Shown piece by piece: positions 1-9,878 of a stretch of DNA of 64,000 nt. Each line of letters starts with the position of its first letter. Within the stretch, counting starts at the first letter, position 1. The translations under genes were made by a program, and so were the position numbers. The notes below the pieces were generated by a model. That model did not search any database. It was not told where the DNA came from and saw only the letters and a program-made list of their open reading frames with translations. Origin of the DNA: Chitinophaga rupis (GTDB lineage: Bacteria; Bacteroidota; Bacteroidia; Chitinophagales; Chitinophagaceae); assembly GCF_900109685.1 (NCBI RefSeq), contig NZ_FOBB01000002.1, forward strand, positions 986,085 to 1,050,084. Direction: 5' to 3'.

Positions 1-191
1 GGCTATCTGTACGTAAGGGGATTGATCCGGGAAATTATGATAATCGTTTTATTATATGGTTAATTGTGTGTTAATATGAGGTGTGCACTGATCTTTAATG
101 CGTTTTTAAAAATTGTACCTCGGGCTTGATTACATCTTCCGGAGTATGTATTCAGATTGCTGATGAAAAGCAAGGTTCTATAGCTAAAGTT

Positions 192-3128
192 TCACCTGCA
201 CGCCCGCTCATTCTCCTCACTACTAACCCCCATTATATCAAACACCTCCTTATCCATCCCCGGCAGCGATTGATATCCGGCACTCCACTCCGGCGTTTTC
301 ACATATCCCACACCGCCAACGCACACCTCCATTAACCCCTCCATCCGCGACAGCGGAAAACCCAAGCCCAAGCCACCGGAAAAAGCATTCCGGAACAGGC
401 GTTGCGCAATAGTGAACGCCAGCGCGTTGTCCATGATCTCTTTATTGATGCCTGACTGTAGGTGCTGGTCAATGGTTTTTCGGATCATATTATCCGGTTG
501 AAGATAAGGAAACGCCCAGGGGCTATTATCCGCCTCCGGATGAAGATCCTTTTTACAGAACCGGCTTTTATTATAGGCCACTTGCTCAATAAAAGTTAAT
601 AGATTATCATCTGCAGGCAACATTAGGGAGCGAAGGTCTGGATCCAATAAATAAGCATTCTCCCGCACACCAGACCGGATCTCCGATTGTGTGATCAGGA
701 TATCTCCAGCGCTCATATTTCCCGGAAAACCAGCGTTTATTTTGTTAAAAAATTCTTCCCCTGTAGCGCTGCCGGCCAGGTGGGTTACTATGAGATCAAT
801 CAGGTATTGATGGTAGTAGTTTTTTTTAACCCGCATAGGGGAGAGCAGGGGATCGTTAAATACACGGCCATTTAATAATTTCTCCTTTAATAACGCATAA
901 TTACTAATAACAAAACCGGTGAATTGTTTGTAAGGACCTTCCACCAGGTAGTTTTCCGTACCCTCATAAAGATGCCTTTTAAAGATGAGGTAATAGGCGC
1001 ATGCATCATACATGAACTTCTGATAGCGGAACTGCAGCAACGCATACCGCACCTGGCCGGAAGGTTCATTGTATGCATAGGTATCTACAAAACGGTCCAT
1101 GCTGATGAGGTTACAACCCAGCGGGGTATTTACCAGCGCCGGATGCACCAGCACTCTTAGAGGCAGTGCGCCATCTGTACAGTTGATCATGGTAGCGGCC
1201 ACGGGCCTGGCATCAGCAGCATAGGCCATGGCCTGCGCAATAACAGGTTTAGGGAAGCGGCCCAGGTTATACTTTTTACCCGCTGCATCAATAAGGGTAA
1301 TATTTACAAAGCCTGTGAAATCCTCCCATTGCATGTCCCGGATGTCTAGTGCTATGGGAGCCTTCTCCGGATCACGCCCTATCAGCACCCCGCCGATCCA
1401 GGGGTTAGCGGAAAGATTGGAAAAGCTAAAGGAGTTATCAAAAGCTTCCTCACGGGTAAAGGCAACAATGCTGTTGGGCGAGAACCGCTTCAAGGGTTTC
1501 ATGATCACAGCATAATGCGTAGGAGCTGAAGATTGCAGGGAATTGGGAAAGTAATCTTCATAGGTGCTTAGTCCGCCGGCATAAGCGGCTTTGATATAGG
1601 GCCTTACCTGGGGGTTAGCCGCTTTTTCCACATATGCATCCAGCCGGCTTTCGGTCATCTGGTATTCCGGCTCCTGCATGCGGCTATAGATCATAGCGGG
1701 CGGCGCCTGCCTGATGGCGTTGTTCATCTTCTCAAAAGGAAGGGAATGCTTTTTCAGATGGTCCTTAATTTTTGTGAGATGATCCGAAATCACTGTACCC
1801 GCAGGCGTATGCCGGATGTTATGGATAGATGCCATCACGATTTTGTGATCAATGAAAAGAGCTGTTAAAAATTCTATGGCCTTCATTTCCAGGATATTAT
1901 CAAATGCTTTCTGAAAGCTGCGGGGAAAGGCGCCGGTGAAAAACCTTAGAAAAACCGGTTCTCCTAACAGATCCTTAAGTATTTCTTTTGACCAGTTATC
2001 AGCCAGACTGTCGTGCAGATTTTCAAAGCTCATGGTAATTACATCATCGATTGTTACCTGATCGTTATACGTGCTGTAAAAATCCCTGAGCTGTGTGCGG
2101 AACAATTGTTGCTCCCGGGCGTTTAGCCGGCTAACTGCGGTGCTAAGGCCGGCCTCTATTTTTTTGCCAAAGCCGGTAACAGGGCCAGTCTGCGCTGCGT
2201 GAAATGCATAGGCTTTAATGAAACTGGTAGCTGCGGGAGAGGGGCTGTTAGCCTCAAAGTTCTGAAACGGGTTGCTAAGCTCATAAGCATGCGGATCTGC
2301 AGCGATCTGTTTCTGTGCCACGTATGCCCTTAATAAGTTTTGCCTTACCTGGGTGCTCGCTAACCGGAACTGCTGTATGCTATCCAGGCTTACGCTATCC
2401 TGCAAAAAAGAGCGCATGATTTCCCGTTCCATGATACGGCTTAACCTGGCAATATCAGCACTCAGATCTGCGGACAGGGGCGCCTTCTTTTGCGCATCCG
2501 GAGGGAAGCGCAGGTTCCACTTTTCATCCAGGGTTTGGATGCGGTTTGCAACAATAATATTTTCCAGGTTGTAACGTGCGTTTACCGTGGCAAATGGTAG
2601 CTGGATGGCCTGTAATATAAAAAGCGAAGCCAGTAATATTATACCGGCGATGATAGAGAGCGCAGTATGTGTTTTGTTAACACGGCTGTGCATGCCGGCG
2701 GATGTAAAGAAAGCGAGCGCTCCGCCTTCGGGACGCTGCCGGACATGTTCCCTGATATGGTTGCTGATAACGCTGTAAATAATTATCAACGCCAGAACAG
2801 GCAGTACTGCCAGGTCTATCCATTTCCAGGTTTCATTAAACGCATCATGAAAGTGTTTTAATGCGGTTAGAGGGGCAAACAGCATACGGGCAAGCACAAT
2901 GTTTTCACTGATGCCTGTTAAATTATTGAGCATAAAAACCAATACCGCCAGAAGTGTATAGACAATAGCCGCCATAAGAGAAAACTTGCGGACATAGGAA
3001 CTAAATGCAAACCAGGTAAGCCTGGCAACTGCAGCTTGAGAGCCACTTAATGCATTCAACTTTTTTGACAAAGTATTGAACAGGCTATACAAAAGCCAGG
3101 CCAGCAGGCAAGACAGGTAAATTGGCAT
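192..3128 (-). CDS. Uncharacterised multi-pass membrane protein with large soluble C-terminal region
   Basis: About 978 residues from the ATG at 3128; an in-frame GTG lies two codons upstream at 3134. Four clear hydrophobic segments lie near residues 1-18, 50-68, 104-122 and 155-176. About 790 mostly soluble residues follow. I recognise no catalytic motif, nucleotide-binding loop or repeat in that part; the last 60 residues are glycine-rich. The gene reads divergently from the protease/ATPase operon across a gap of about 340 bp, so the two could share a control region. Whether it belongs to that system is a guess from position only. No other gene on its strand is adjacent within the window. 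A membrane location is well supported; the function is unknown. Confidence 0.8.
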   Translation of the reverse strand: MPIYLSCLLAWLLYSLFNTLSKKLNALSGSQAAVARLTWFAFSSYVRKFSLMAAIVYTLLAVLVFMLNNLTGISENIVLARMLFAPLTALKHFHDAFNETWKWIDLAVLPVLALIIIYSVISNHIREHVRQRPEGGALAFFTSAGMHSRVNKTHTALSIIAGIILLASLFILQAIQLPFATVNARYNLENIIVANRIQTLDEKWNLRFPPDAQKKAPLSADLSADIARLSRIMEREIMRSFLQDSVSLDSIQQFRLASTQVRQNLLRAYVAQKQIAADPHAYELSNPFQNFEANSPSPAATSFIKAYAFHAAQTGPVTGFGKKIEAGLSTAVSRLNAREQQLFRTQLRDFYSTYNDQVTIDDVITMSFENLHDSLADNWSKEILKDLLGEPVFLRFFTGAFPRSFQKAFDNILEMKAIEFLTALFIDHKIVMASIHNIRHTPAGTVISDHLTKIKDHLKKHSLPFEKMNNAIRQAPPAMIYSRMQEPEYQMTESRLDAYVEKAANPQVRPYIKAAYAGGLSTYEDYFPNSLQSSAPTHYAVIMKPLKRFSPNSIVAFTREEAFDNSFSFSNLSANPWIGGVLIGRDPEKAPIALDIRDMQWEDFTGFVNITLIDAAGKKYNLGRFPKPVIAQAMAYAADARPVAATMINCTDGALPLRVLVHPALVNTPLGCNLISMDRFVDTYAYNEPSGQVRYALLQFRYQKFMYDACAYYLIFKRHLYEGTENYLVEGPYKQFTGFVISNYALLKEKLLNGRVFNDPLLSPMRVKKNYYHQYLIDLIVTHLAGSATGEEFFNKINAGFPGNMSAGDILITQSEIRSGVRENAYLLDPDLRSLMLPADDNLLTFIEQVAYNKSRFCKKDLHPEADNSPWAFPYLQPDNMIRKTIDQHLQSGINKEIMDNALAFTIAQRLFRNAFSGGLGLGFPLSRMEGLMEVCVGGVGYVKTPEWSAGYQSLPGMDKEVFDIMGVSSEENERACR

Positions 3129-3439
3129 AAGCACGGCTTGAGGTTACAAAACGGTTTCCACTTATATTAAATGCTGGTTCTTGCAACGGTCTGTTTACTA
3201 TGGTCCCCTGTTATGAATACAAAAGGCATCTGTTAATTGTTCATATAGCTATTATATAGAAATTATTATTTAGCGCATTATGTTTAACCACTTCCTTTCT
3301 ATAGCCCGCTCCGGGCCTTTCTCTATCATAAAAAAAATTTCCCATTCTTATCGTTATTAACTATTTTTATAAGGAATCAATACCCCATTTCAGCCGGCTC
3401 TATTTCCCCGAACGGATCAATTTTTAACATCACCCCATT

Positions 3440-3447
3440 TAAATTTA
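3440..3447 (+). promoter_or_regulatory. Candidate -7 promoter box of the protease/ATPase operon
   Basis: TAAATTTA matches the Bacteroidetes -7 consensus TAnnTTTG at all but the last base. It lies 18 nt before the ATG at 3466, the same spacing as several stronger boxes in this window. No clear -33 element was seen. The rest of the divergent gap (3129-3439) is AT-rich with no other signal that I recognise. Confidence 0.35.
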
Positions 3448-3465
3448 TCAGCAAACCTATTTATC

Positions 3466-4407
3466 ATGCCTGATGTAGTACCTGTGACAGGATTGCATGC
3501 CCCTATAACAAATATTATTACCTCTGAATCATCTGTAATAGTGCCCATGGAATCGCCCGGATCGCCCGGCTATGGCGATATATGGCCTATAACAGACGGC
3601 GCGGAAATAGAATATATACCGCGCATTATACCGGAATTTACTACAGAGGACGATACCTCATTTAATGTTCCGGACCTGTCAGGCCTGGCGGATATTGGCA
3701 ATGCCTCTTTCGGTGAAAGTCCCATCAGGGAGGTTGTGATAGGCGCCGATGAACGCGTACAGATCACAGATACCAGAAAATATCCCTGGCGCGCAACAGC
3801 TTCCCTGCTGATCACCGCAGCCGATAATACGCAATGGATAGGTACCGGCTGGTTCATAAGCCCGCGCACACTGATCACCGCAGGACATTGTGTATATATC
3901 AAGAACAGCGGTATGCCTGCCCGCGACGGCTGGGTAAAAAAGATACAGGTAATGCCCGGCCGTAATGGTACAGAGCTGCCCTTTGGCGGTAAAACCGCTA
4001 CGGAGTTCTGGACCGTGCAGGGATGGGGTGAAAAAGGACTGGAGCATTACGATTACGGCGCCATTATTTTACCGGCCCCCTTTGAGGAGGAGCTGGGATA
4101 TATGGGTTTTGGCGTGTATGACGATAACCTGTTACTGGCATCCATCGCCAACATTGAAGGCTACCCGGGCGATAAGCCCCCAGGCACTTTATGGTATGAT
4201 AACAGGCAGATAGGCAGTGTGAACACCGACAAGGTTTTTTACGCAGCAGATACTGCAGGCGGGCAAAGCGGCGCAGGCGTGTACATCATTAAGGGCGGAC
4301 AGCGGAAAGCAGTGGCCATACATACCTACGGCGGCAATACGGCCAACTCCGGCACCAGGATATCGTCCCAGGTTTTCTCGAACCTGGAAAGCTGGAAAAG
4401 AACATAA
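3466..4407 (+). CDS. Trypsin-like (V8/S1B-type) serine protease
   Basis: A 313-residue serine endopeptidase of the chymotrypsin fold. The catalytic triad is visible: His141 in TAGHC, Asp196 in YDYGAI and Ser268 in GGQSGAG. Residues 1-100 are a proline- and acid-rich extension without signal peptide or membrane segment, so the enzyme is probably cytosolic and may be held inactive by this extension. It is the first gene of a five-gene operon, 27 bp before the phospholipase D-like gene. Trypsin-like proteases coupled to NTPases are known parts of bacterial conflict systems, where they act as effectors or processing enzymes; applying that role here is inference. The protease call itself is secure. 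Confidence 0.88.
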   Translation: MPDVVPVTGLHAPITNIITSESSVIVPMESPGSPGYGDIWPITDGAEIEYIPRIIPEFTTEDDTSFNVPDLSGLADIGNASFGESPIREVVIGADERVQITDTRKYPWRATASLLITAADNTQWIGTGWFISPRTLITAGHCVYIKNSGMPARDGWVKKIQVMPGRNGTELPFGGKTATEFWTVQGWGEKGLEHYDYGAIILPAPFEEELGYMGFGVYDDNLLLASIANIEGYPGDKPPGTLWYDNRQIGSVNTDKVFYAADTAGGQSGAGVYIIKGGQRKAVAIHTYGGNTANSGTRISSQVFSNLESWKRT

Positions 4408-4434
4408 TTCATCACAGATCCCAAAAGAATAGCA

Positions 4435-5991
4435 ATGCAAACAATGGAAGAAATATTACCGGTAAGCCCCGACATATTTGCACCGGTGATTGCGGTAATT
4501 AAAGCCAACCGGGAAGCACTGTTAACCATACCCGGTGTATTTGGTGTACGTCCGGGATTCAGTAAAAGTAACCGTGGAGAAGATCCTGTACCGGTAATAG
4601 TAGTGGTAACAAAACCGGATGCCGGTATAGTGCCCCTGCCGGAAAGCCTGGAAGGCATACCTCTTGAAACTGAAACAGCCTCCCCGCTGGACCTGGCAGA
4701 AGGCGGCGTAATACCACTCTCCATATGGGAAGGGTATAGCCCGGAAGCAGTTCCCCATATTAATTACCAGCCGCCGGATCCCAACGAGGTAGCGCTAACG
4801 GAAATGGACGTGCAGCATGTGACTTGCCATGTGGGGCCGGATTCCGGCTGGACCACCCTGCAGCCTTTCCTTGAAGGCACCACCACCAGCCTTACCGTGG
4901 CCATGTACGAGTTTTATGCAGCGCATATTATTGATACCATTACCACCTTAGGGCAGGAGCGGGGCGCTACGCTCAGCATGATCTTACAGGTAGATAAGAA
5001 TGACCGCGATATAGCAGATACGCTTTCACAAAGCTGGGGCGAAAGATTGGAATTTGTAAAAGCATCCGTATCCGGCGCTAACCGTATTTTTAATAACTCG
5101 TACCATACCAAGGTTGCGGTGCGTGATTCCAGCGCTTTCTGGCTTTCCAGCGGCAACTGGAGCCCTCACAGCCAGCCCCTGATAGCACCCGGAAATGAGC
5201 AGTTCCTGTATAAGGAAGGTAACCGGGAATGGCATGTGATCATTGAAGACGGGTCTTTGGCAAAGATGTACGAAAAATTTATCCGCTATGATATGCGGCA
5301 GGCCATAGGTGCAGTAACGGAGGAAGCTTTTTTTGAGCCGCCGGATCTTTTTGTACCGGAGGCCCTGGCCGAAGCGGAAGCAGCGGTGATACAGCCACAG
5401 CCCTTTGCAGCAGCAACCTTTTATACAAATGGTGAGACTGTGAGAGTGAAACCGTTAATGAGCCCCGATAATTATGCAGCGGAAGTATTGAAGCTGATTG
5501 AAGCAGCAGAGGAATCCCTGTATCTGCAATTCTCTTACATACGCCAGCCTTCAACAGAAATATTTGACCGGATCATTGCCGCTATTGCCCAAAAGATGGA
5601 AGATGGCCTGGATGTAAAAGTAATTGCTGGCCCCAGCCAGAAAGCAGAGCACTCCGATCTGCTGATCGGTACCCGTAAATGGAAAAGAAACATGTTCCGC
5701 CGGCAAAGCAGCAAAGTACATAACAAGGGTATTCTCATTGATGGTAAAATAGCGGTGGTAGGCAGCAACAACTGGTCTTCTGACGGTACGCAATACAACC
5801 GGGATACCAGCCTGGTATTCTTTTCCCCGGAAATAGCCGCGTACTATACCGCAGTATTTATGTTTGACTGGAACAATCTAACAAAGCCCATCGCCCATGC
5901 GCCGGAAATTACCCCGCTGATAGCGGGTGAAAATGAGCCTGCACCCCCGGGCATGCGCCGTGTAAGCTGGCAGGAATGGTATGACGCATAA
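4435..5991 (+). CDS. Phospholipase D-like protein with two HKD motifs
   Basis: A 518-residue protein of the PLD superfamily, whose members cleave phosphodiester bonds in lipids or nucleic acids. Both halves of the active site are complete: HTKVAVRD (His224, Lys226, Asp231) and HNKGILID (His429, Lys431, Asp436), each followed by a GNW/NNW turn. Residues 15-100 form an extra N-terminal domain with an IPGVFGVRPG motif, resembling the small domain that often precedes trypsin-like domains. There is no signal peptide. It lies between the first protease and the first ATPase; its stop lies 10 bp before the preferred start of the ATPase gene. It could be a nuclease or membrane-damaging effector; the substrate cannot be read from the sequence. 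A second in-frame ATG lies at 4444. Confidence 0.85.
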   Translation: MQTMEEILPVSPDIFAPVIAVIKANREALLTIPGVFGVRPGFSKSNRGEDPVPVIVVVTKPDAGIVPLPESLEGIPLETETASPLDLAEGGVIPLSIWEGYSPEAVPHINYQPPDPNEVALTEMDVQHVTCHVGPDSGWTTLQPFLEGTTTSLTVAMYEFYAAHIIDTITTLGQERGATLSMILQVDKNDRDIADTLSQSWGERLEFVKASVSGANRIFNNSYHTKVAVRDSSAFWLSSGNWSPHSQPLIAPGNEQFLYKEGNREWHVIIEDGSLAKMYEKFIRYDMRQAIGAVTEEAFFEPPDLFVPEALAEAEAAVIQPQPFAAATFYTNGETVRVKPLMSPDNYAAEVLKLIEAAEESLYLQFSYIRQPSTEIFDRIIAAIAQKMEDGLDVKVIAGPSQKAEHSDLLIGTRKWKRNMFRRQSSKVHNKGILIDGKIAVVGSNNWSSDGTQYNRDTSLVFFSPEIAAYYTAVFMFDWNNLTKPIAHAPEITPLIAGENEPAPPGMRRVSWQEWYDA

Positions 5992-6001
5992 ATTAATACT
6001 T

Positions 6002-7195
6002 ATGTTATCTGAAAACGATAAAGACTATGTAATAGAAGTGCTCACCAGCCGCCTGATACTGGAAGAAAGACCCAGGACCGCGCTGGTACTCTTTTTTATG
6101 AACACTACATTTGCTGAAGACCTGGTACAGGGGAAAGCCCGTGAAATAGCCATGGATGCCGTACGCTTATGCATAAACGACGGCTGGGACCACACACCTA
6201 CCTGGATGGAGCGCTTGCTGGAAATCTATCAACTGACGATTGTAGATGCCAAGATAGCAGAGATCTGGGAACGCTCACGGCGCCAGCCGCCCCCGGCTGC
6301 AGACCCGCTTGACCAGACCGTGCTGAATAACAGCACCCCGTTTGTGAACCGGAAAACACTACGCTCGCACCTGCACCGGCTGTCCACTGCCGGTGCTAAC
6401 CTGCAGCCCATACTGGTAGTGAACGGGGACACCCAATGCGGGAAATCGTACTCCACAAATTATATAGAGCACTTTTCAAACATTAAGTCCATCATTACCT
6501 ACCGGCTTTCATTGGACCCTGAGTTGGGCCTGTCAATGGGGCCCCGGGAAGTGGCTATGGACCTGGTGTACCAGATGGGCCGGTCGCTCACCAGCATGCC
6601 CGCACCTGAAACCAATTTAAACCTGTATGCCCGGCAGCTGGCAGGCTGGGTGCTGAATGAAGCATCGCAAACCCCTTCACAGCACTGGTTTGTTTTAGAC
6701 AACTTTCGCGGGGATATGCTGCTGCCGGCAACCCGGAACTTTCTGGTAGCCCTTTCAGACCGGATCACTACAGGCGTATTTGCGCAGAAATGCCGGCTGA
6801 TACTGATAGGATTTGACCGGGCGGTACTCACCGTGGATCCCGGCAAGGTAGAGGAAGAACGGATACAACCCTGCACAGCCAACGATGTGGAATTTGCAGT
6901 AGATGAAATAATGAAAAGAGCATCCGGCTACACTTTTAATGTACAGCACCTGGCCGCCTATGTCTGCACGGATCTTCCTAAAGCACCGGAGAAAATGTAT
7001 GAGCTGAACCAGCGCTTAAGAGTGCTTTTGCGTGCGGTAAATGAGCTGAGCGTGATCTTTGCAGGCGTACCCGGCATTGATTTCGAGGCCGTGCTGCTGC
7101 AGGTTCTTACCGGTTTGCCAAAAGACCGCGCGGAACGTATGAATGAGCTGGAGCAAAGACTGGACGCTCTGAAAGATTCTCTCAACGAAATTTAA
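6002..7195 (+). CDS. P-loop ATPase with small helical N-terminal (effector-associated-like) domain
   Basis: About 397 residues from ATG 6002. An ATG at 5981, overlapping the upstream stop by 11 nt, gives seven more residues and is an alternative. The first 90 residues form a compact, all-helical domain with no enzyme motif, followed by a linker. A Walker A loop GDTQCGKS lies near residues 142-149 and a Walker B-like strand WFVLDNF near 230-236. LILIGFD near 267-273 is a possible sensor strand. The Walker B aspartate is followed by Asn, not a second acid, so hydrolysis may be weak. The C-terminus is a charged, coiled-coil-like helix. The domain order is that of small STAND/AAA regulators in conflict systems, where the N-terminal domain recruits an effector. 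The ATPase fold is clear; the role is inferred. Confidence 0.75.
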   Translation: MLSENDKDYVIEVLTSRLILEERPRTALVLFFMNTTFAEDLVQGKAREIAMDAVRLCINDGWDHTPTWMERLLEIYQLTIVDAKIAEIWERSRRQPPPAADPLDQTVLNNSTPFVNRKTLRSHLHRLSTAGANLQPILVVNGDTQCGKSYSTNYIEHFSNIKSIITYRLSLDPELGLSMGPREVAMDLVYQMGRSLTSMPAPETNLNLYARQLAGWVLNEASQTPSQHWFVLDNFRGDMLLPATRNFLVALSDRITTGVFAQKCRLILIGFDRAVLTVDPGKVEEERIQPCTANDVEFAVDEIMKRASGYTFNVQHLAAYVCTDLPKAPEKMYELNQRLRVLLRAVNELSVIFAGVPGIDFEAVLLQVLTGLPKDRAERMNELEQRLDALKDSLNEI

Positions 7196-7199
7196 TGTT

Positions 7200-9878
7200 A
7201 TGTCATCATCAGATATTACTGCCAGGATCATTGCAAAATATACCAGCAAGCTGGATGAACGCCAGCAAAAGGGAACAACGGGTGATGATCAGCTGTTATG
7301 GGCTTACCTGCAGGCAGCAGCCGTGCTGCATTGTTTTGTTTGTGATTCCCTGCAGCCGCTTGATAGTACCGTAACGCACCCGCATCCCCGGGTATTATTG
7401 TATGACTATGTTGTACCGGCTGCCGGCGGATTATCAGAAGGCCTTTTTACCCTAAAGCCTGCTACAAGGCAGGAGGCATTGCGCAAGTTCCCATCCAGAA
7501 CAGCCATGCAGGCCGCCTTACAGGCCAACCCGGGTCGTTTGATGACCGAAGTGCAAAAGCTATGGGAAGGCTACCTCTCCACCGGTACCATACCGCCGCC
7601 GGAAAAATTGGGCTATAAACAGCTGAACTGTTTGTGCCAGGTACTTAGCTGGCTGGGAGGAACAGACGACAGCCTGCCTTCCCAGGCCGATGTACTGCTG
7701 TTGTTACACCGGAAAAGCGTGCTGGCAAGTTTTGAGCACCTGGTTATTTCCAACTTTACCGGGCGTAAAAAGGAGCTGCGTACCCTGAACCAGCATATAG
7801 GCAATGCCTCCACTTCCATACTGGACTGGTTCACCTCTAAAAAGAAACCCATACTGGCCATACATGGTCCGGGCGGTATTGGGAAATCGGCGCTGGTAGG
7901 CCGTTTGCTGTGGGAGAATTTCCAGGGGGGTGACAGTAAGAAAAAGATCCCCTTTGCTTACCTGGCCTTTGACCAGCCTAACCTGCGCATTGAAACGCCC
8001 TTTACAATACTGGTGGAAGTGGCTGCGCAGCTGGCATTGCAGCTGCCGGAGCTTGCCGCCGCGTTCATACAGTTCAATGATGTGGTGCGCGACTACCGGG
8101 ATGGCCAGGGTGCAATAAATAACCGCGGAGATATATCGGCTACCCGTACTATTCGCCTGAACGCATACCGTACAGCAGATGAAACGCTCTATGGTGAATT
8201 TGCATCGCTACTGGATATTATTTCAAAACATAACAACCCCAAAAGCCCGCTCCCGGTATTAATTGTACTGGATACTTTTGAGGAGGTACAGTACCGCGAT
8301 CGTGAAAGCCTGAGCGCCTTCTGGCACATGCTTCGTATTATTCAAATGGAGTTTTCCCTGCTCTCTGTAATTATTGCAGGCCGAACACCCGTTGCAGATC
8401 TGGGAGTTGATAAAGATGCTTTGCAGGAGCTGGCGCTGGAACGGCTGGACCAGGCGGACAGCATTGCGTTGCTGCAGGCCCTTGGCATTACAGATGGAAC
8501 CATTGCAAAAGCCGTTGCCGGCCAGGTGGGCGGCAATCCTTTATCGCTGCGGCTTGCAGCCAACTTAATTACATCCGACACCAGCGCTGCAGGCACTTCA
8601 GGCATTAAGAACCTGAGCACATCCAACTGGATGTTCTTCCGGCTGGATGAGCAGATCATACAGGGGCAGCTATACAAAAGGATCCTGGATCATATCCATA
8701 ATGAGGAGGTGCGTAAGCTGGCGCATCCCGGCATGGTGCTACGCATTACCAGTCCTGCAATAATATTATATGTGCTGGCTCCTGTTTGCAAAATAGCCAT
8801 TGGAAGTATAACGGAAGCAGAAGCGCTTTTTGAAGCATTAAAACGGGAGCATGCGCTGGTAACATTGGGCGACGCCGGTACCCTGGTATACCGCCCGGAG
8901 ATCCGGCAATCCATGATCCGGCTGCTGAAGCAGGATAAATACGCTGAAGTACGTACGCTGCATAATGCCGCCATTGCTTTTTACGCAGGGCAGGAAACTA
9001 TTGAGGCGCGCGCGGAAGAAATGTATCACCGCCTGGCCCTGGGTGAAGACAGCTATTACCAGCTTGACCAGCGCTGGACAAAGGGTATTGAGCAATCCAT
9101 AGCCTCTAACCTGGAAGAATACCCGGACCATGTTAAAGTTTGGCTGGCTTCCAGGATGGCCCTTGAAGTGCCCCGTGATATTTATGCCAATGCAGATATC
9201 ATGGATTGGGAACGAAATATAACGCGTAAGGTTAAACGCGCATTAAAGGAGCTGCAGTTTAAATGGGCGCTGGAATTATTAGGCGAACGGAAAGACCGCT
9301 CGGAACAAAGTCCGCTTTTTGCGCTGGAAGCGAAAGTATACATGCTCACAGAAAATAACAAGCGGGCGTGGGATGTGCTGGAACAGGGGATAGAGAAGGT
9401 ATCCCGCTCCACGAACCGAGGCCGCCTGGCGGAATTGTTCTGGCTGCAGTCGCAGGTGGCATTACTCCGGAAAGATCCGCAGGCTGCCGATGCAAGGCTG
9501 GAACAGGCTGCGCAATCCGTTGCCGGTTCAGCCAATCCCATTCCCCTTATCCAGATCCTCTGCCACCGGCTGATGATCCAGGATGCCTACCATTTAAGTA
9601 ACAGTAATATTATCCCGGCTTTACGTTTCAGGCTAAACGCTGCCTGTGAACGCATAAACGAAAGCAATGCCTATACGGTGCCCTTTGTAATTGAGCTGGC
9701 TATTCCACTCTTAGGTGATGAATATCCTAAAACCAGGAGGCAGCTGGAAAGCTTTAACATACACGGTTTCAACCCTACGCTTGACATACTGACCACTGAA
9801 AACCTCCGTGGCCTGGATGAATACCGGGAAAGCTGGGAACAGGAGGAAGATAATTATTTATACGAAAGCTTAGTTTAA
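7200..9878 (+). CDS. STAND-type NTPase with C-terminal helical repeats
   Basis: An 892-residue protein. Residues 1-180 are an unrecognised, mostly helical region. A STAND/NACHT-like core follows: Walker A GPGGIGKS (223-230), Walker B LPVLIVLDTFEEV (Asp358), a sensor strand SVIIAGRTP near 395, and GGNPLSLRLA near 445, which corresponds to the GxP motif of NB-ARC proteins. A winged-helix-like segment follows. The last 250 residues are short paired helices of TPR-like character, the usual sensor or scaffold part of STAND proteins. The gene starts 4 bp after the previous stop and its stop shares one base with the next ATG, so translation is coupled. A role as switch or sensor for the flanking proteases and PLD protein is inferred. 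Confidence 0.8.
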   Translation: MSSSDITARIIAKYTSKLDERQQKGTTGDDQLLWAYLQAAAVLHCFVCDSLQPLDSTVTHPHPRVLLYDYVVPAAGGLSEGLFTLKPATRQEALRKFPSRTAMQAALQANPGRLMTEVQKLWEGYLSTGTIPPPEKLGYKQLNCLCQVLSWLGGTDDSLPSQADVLLLLHRKSVLASFEHLVISNFTGRKKELRTLNQHIGNASTSILDWFTSKKKPILAIHGPGGIGKSALVGRLLWENFQGGDSKKKIPFAYLAFDQPNLRIETPFTILVEVAAQLALQLPELAAAFIQFNDVVRDYRDGQGAINNRGDISATRTIRLNAYRTADETLYGEFASLLDIISKHNNPKSPLPVLIVLDTFEEVQYRDRESLSAFWHMLRIIQMEFSLLSVIIAGRTPVADLGVDKDALQELALERLDQADSIALLQALGITDGTIAKAVAGQVGGNPLSLRLAANLITSDTSAAGTSGIKNLSTSNWMFFRLDEQIIQGQLYKRILDHIHNEEVRKLAHPGMVLRITSPAIILYVLAPVCKIAIGSITEAEALFEALKREHALVTLGDAGTLVYRPEIRQSMIRLLKQDKYAEVRTLHNAAIAFYAGQETIEARAEEMYHRLALGEDSYYQLDQRWTKGIEQSIASNLEEYPDHVKVWLASRMALEVPRDIYANADIMDWERNITRKVKRALKELQFKWALELLGERKDRSEQSPLFALEAKVYMLTENNKRAWDVLEQGIEKVSRSTNRGRLAELFWLQSQVALLRKDPQAADARLEQAAQSVAGSANPIPLIQILCHRLMIQDAYHLSNSNIIPALRFRLNAACERINESNAYTVPFVIELAIPLLGDEYPKTRRQLESFNIHGFNPTLDILTTENLRGLDEYRESWEQEEDNYLYESLV

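Noticed and set aside
1..191. Gene or attachment site at the left edge
   Set aside because: Only AT-rich sequence and a short frame that overlaps the end of the membrane protein gene on the other strand; nothing supports a gene.
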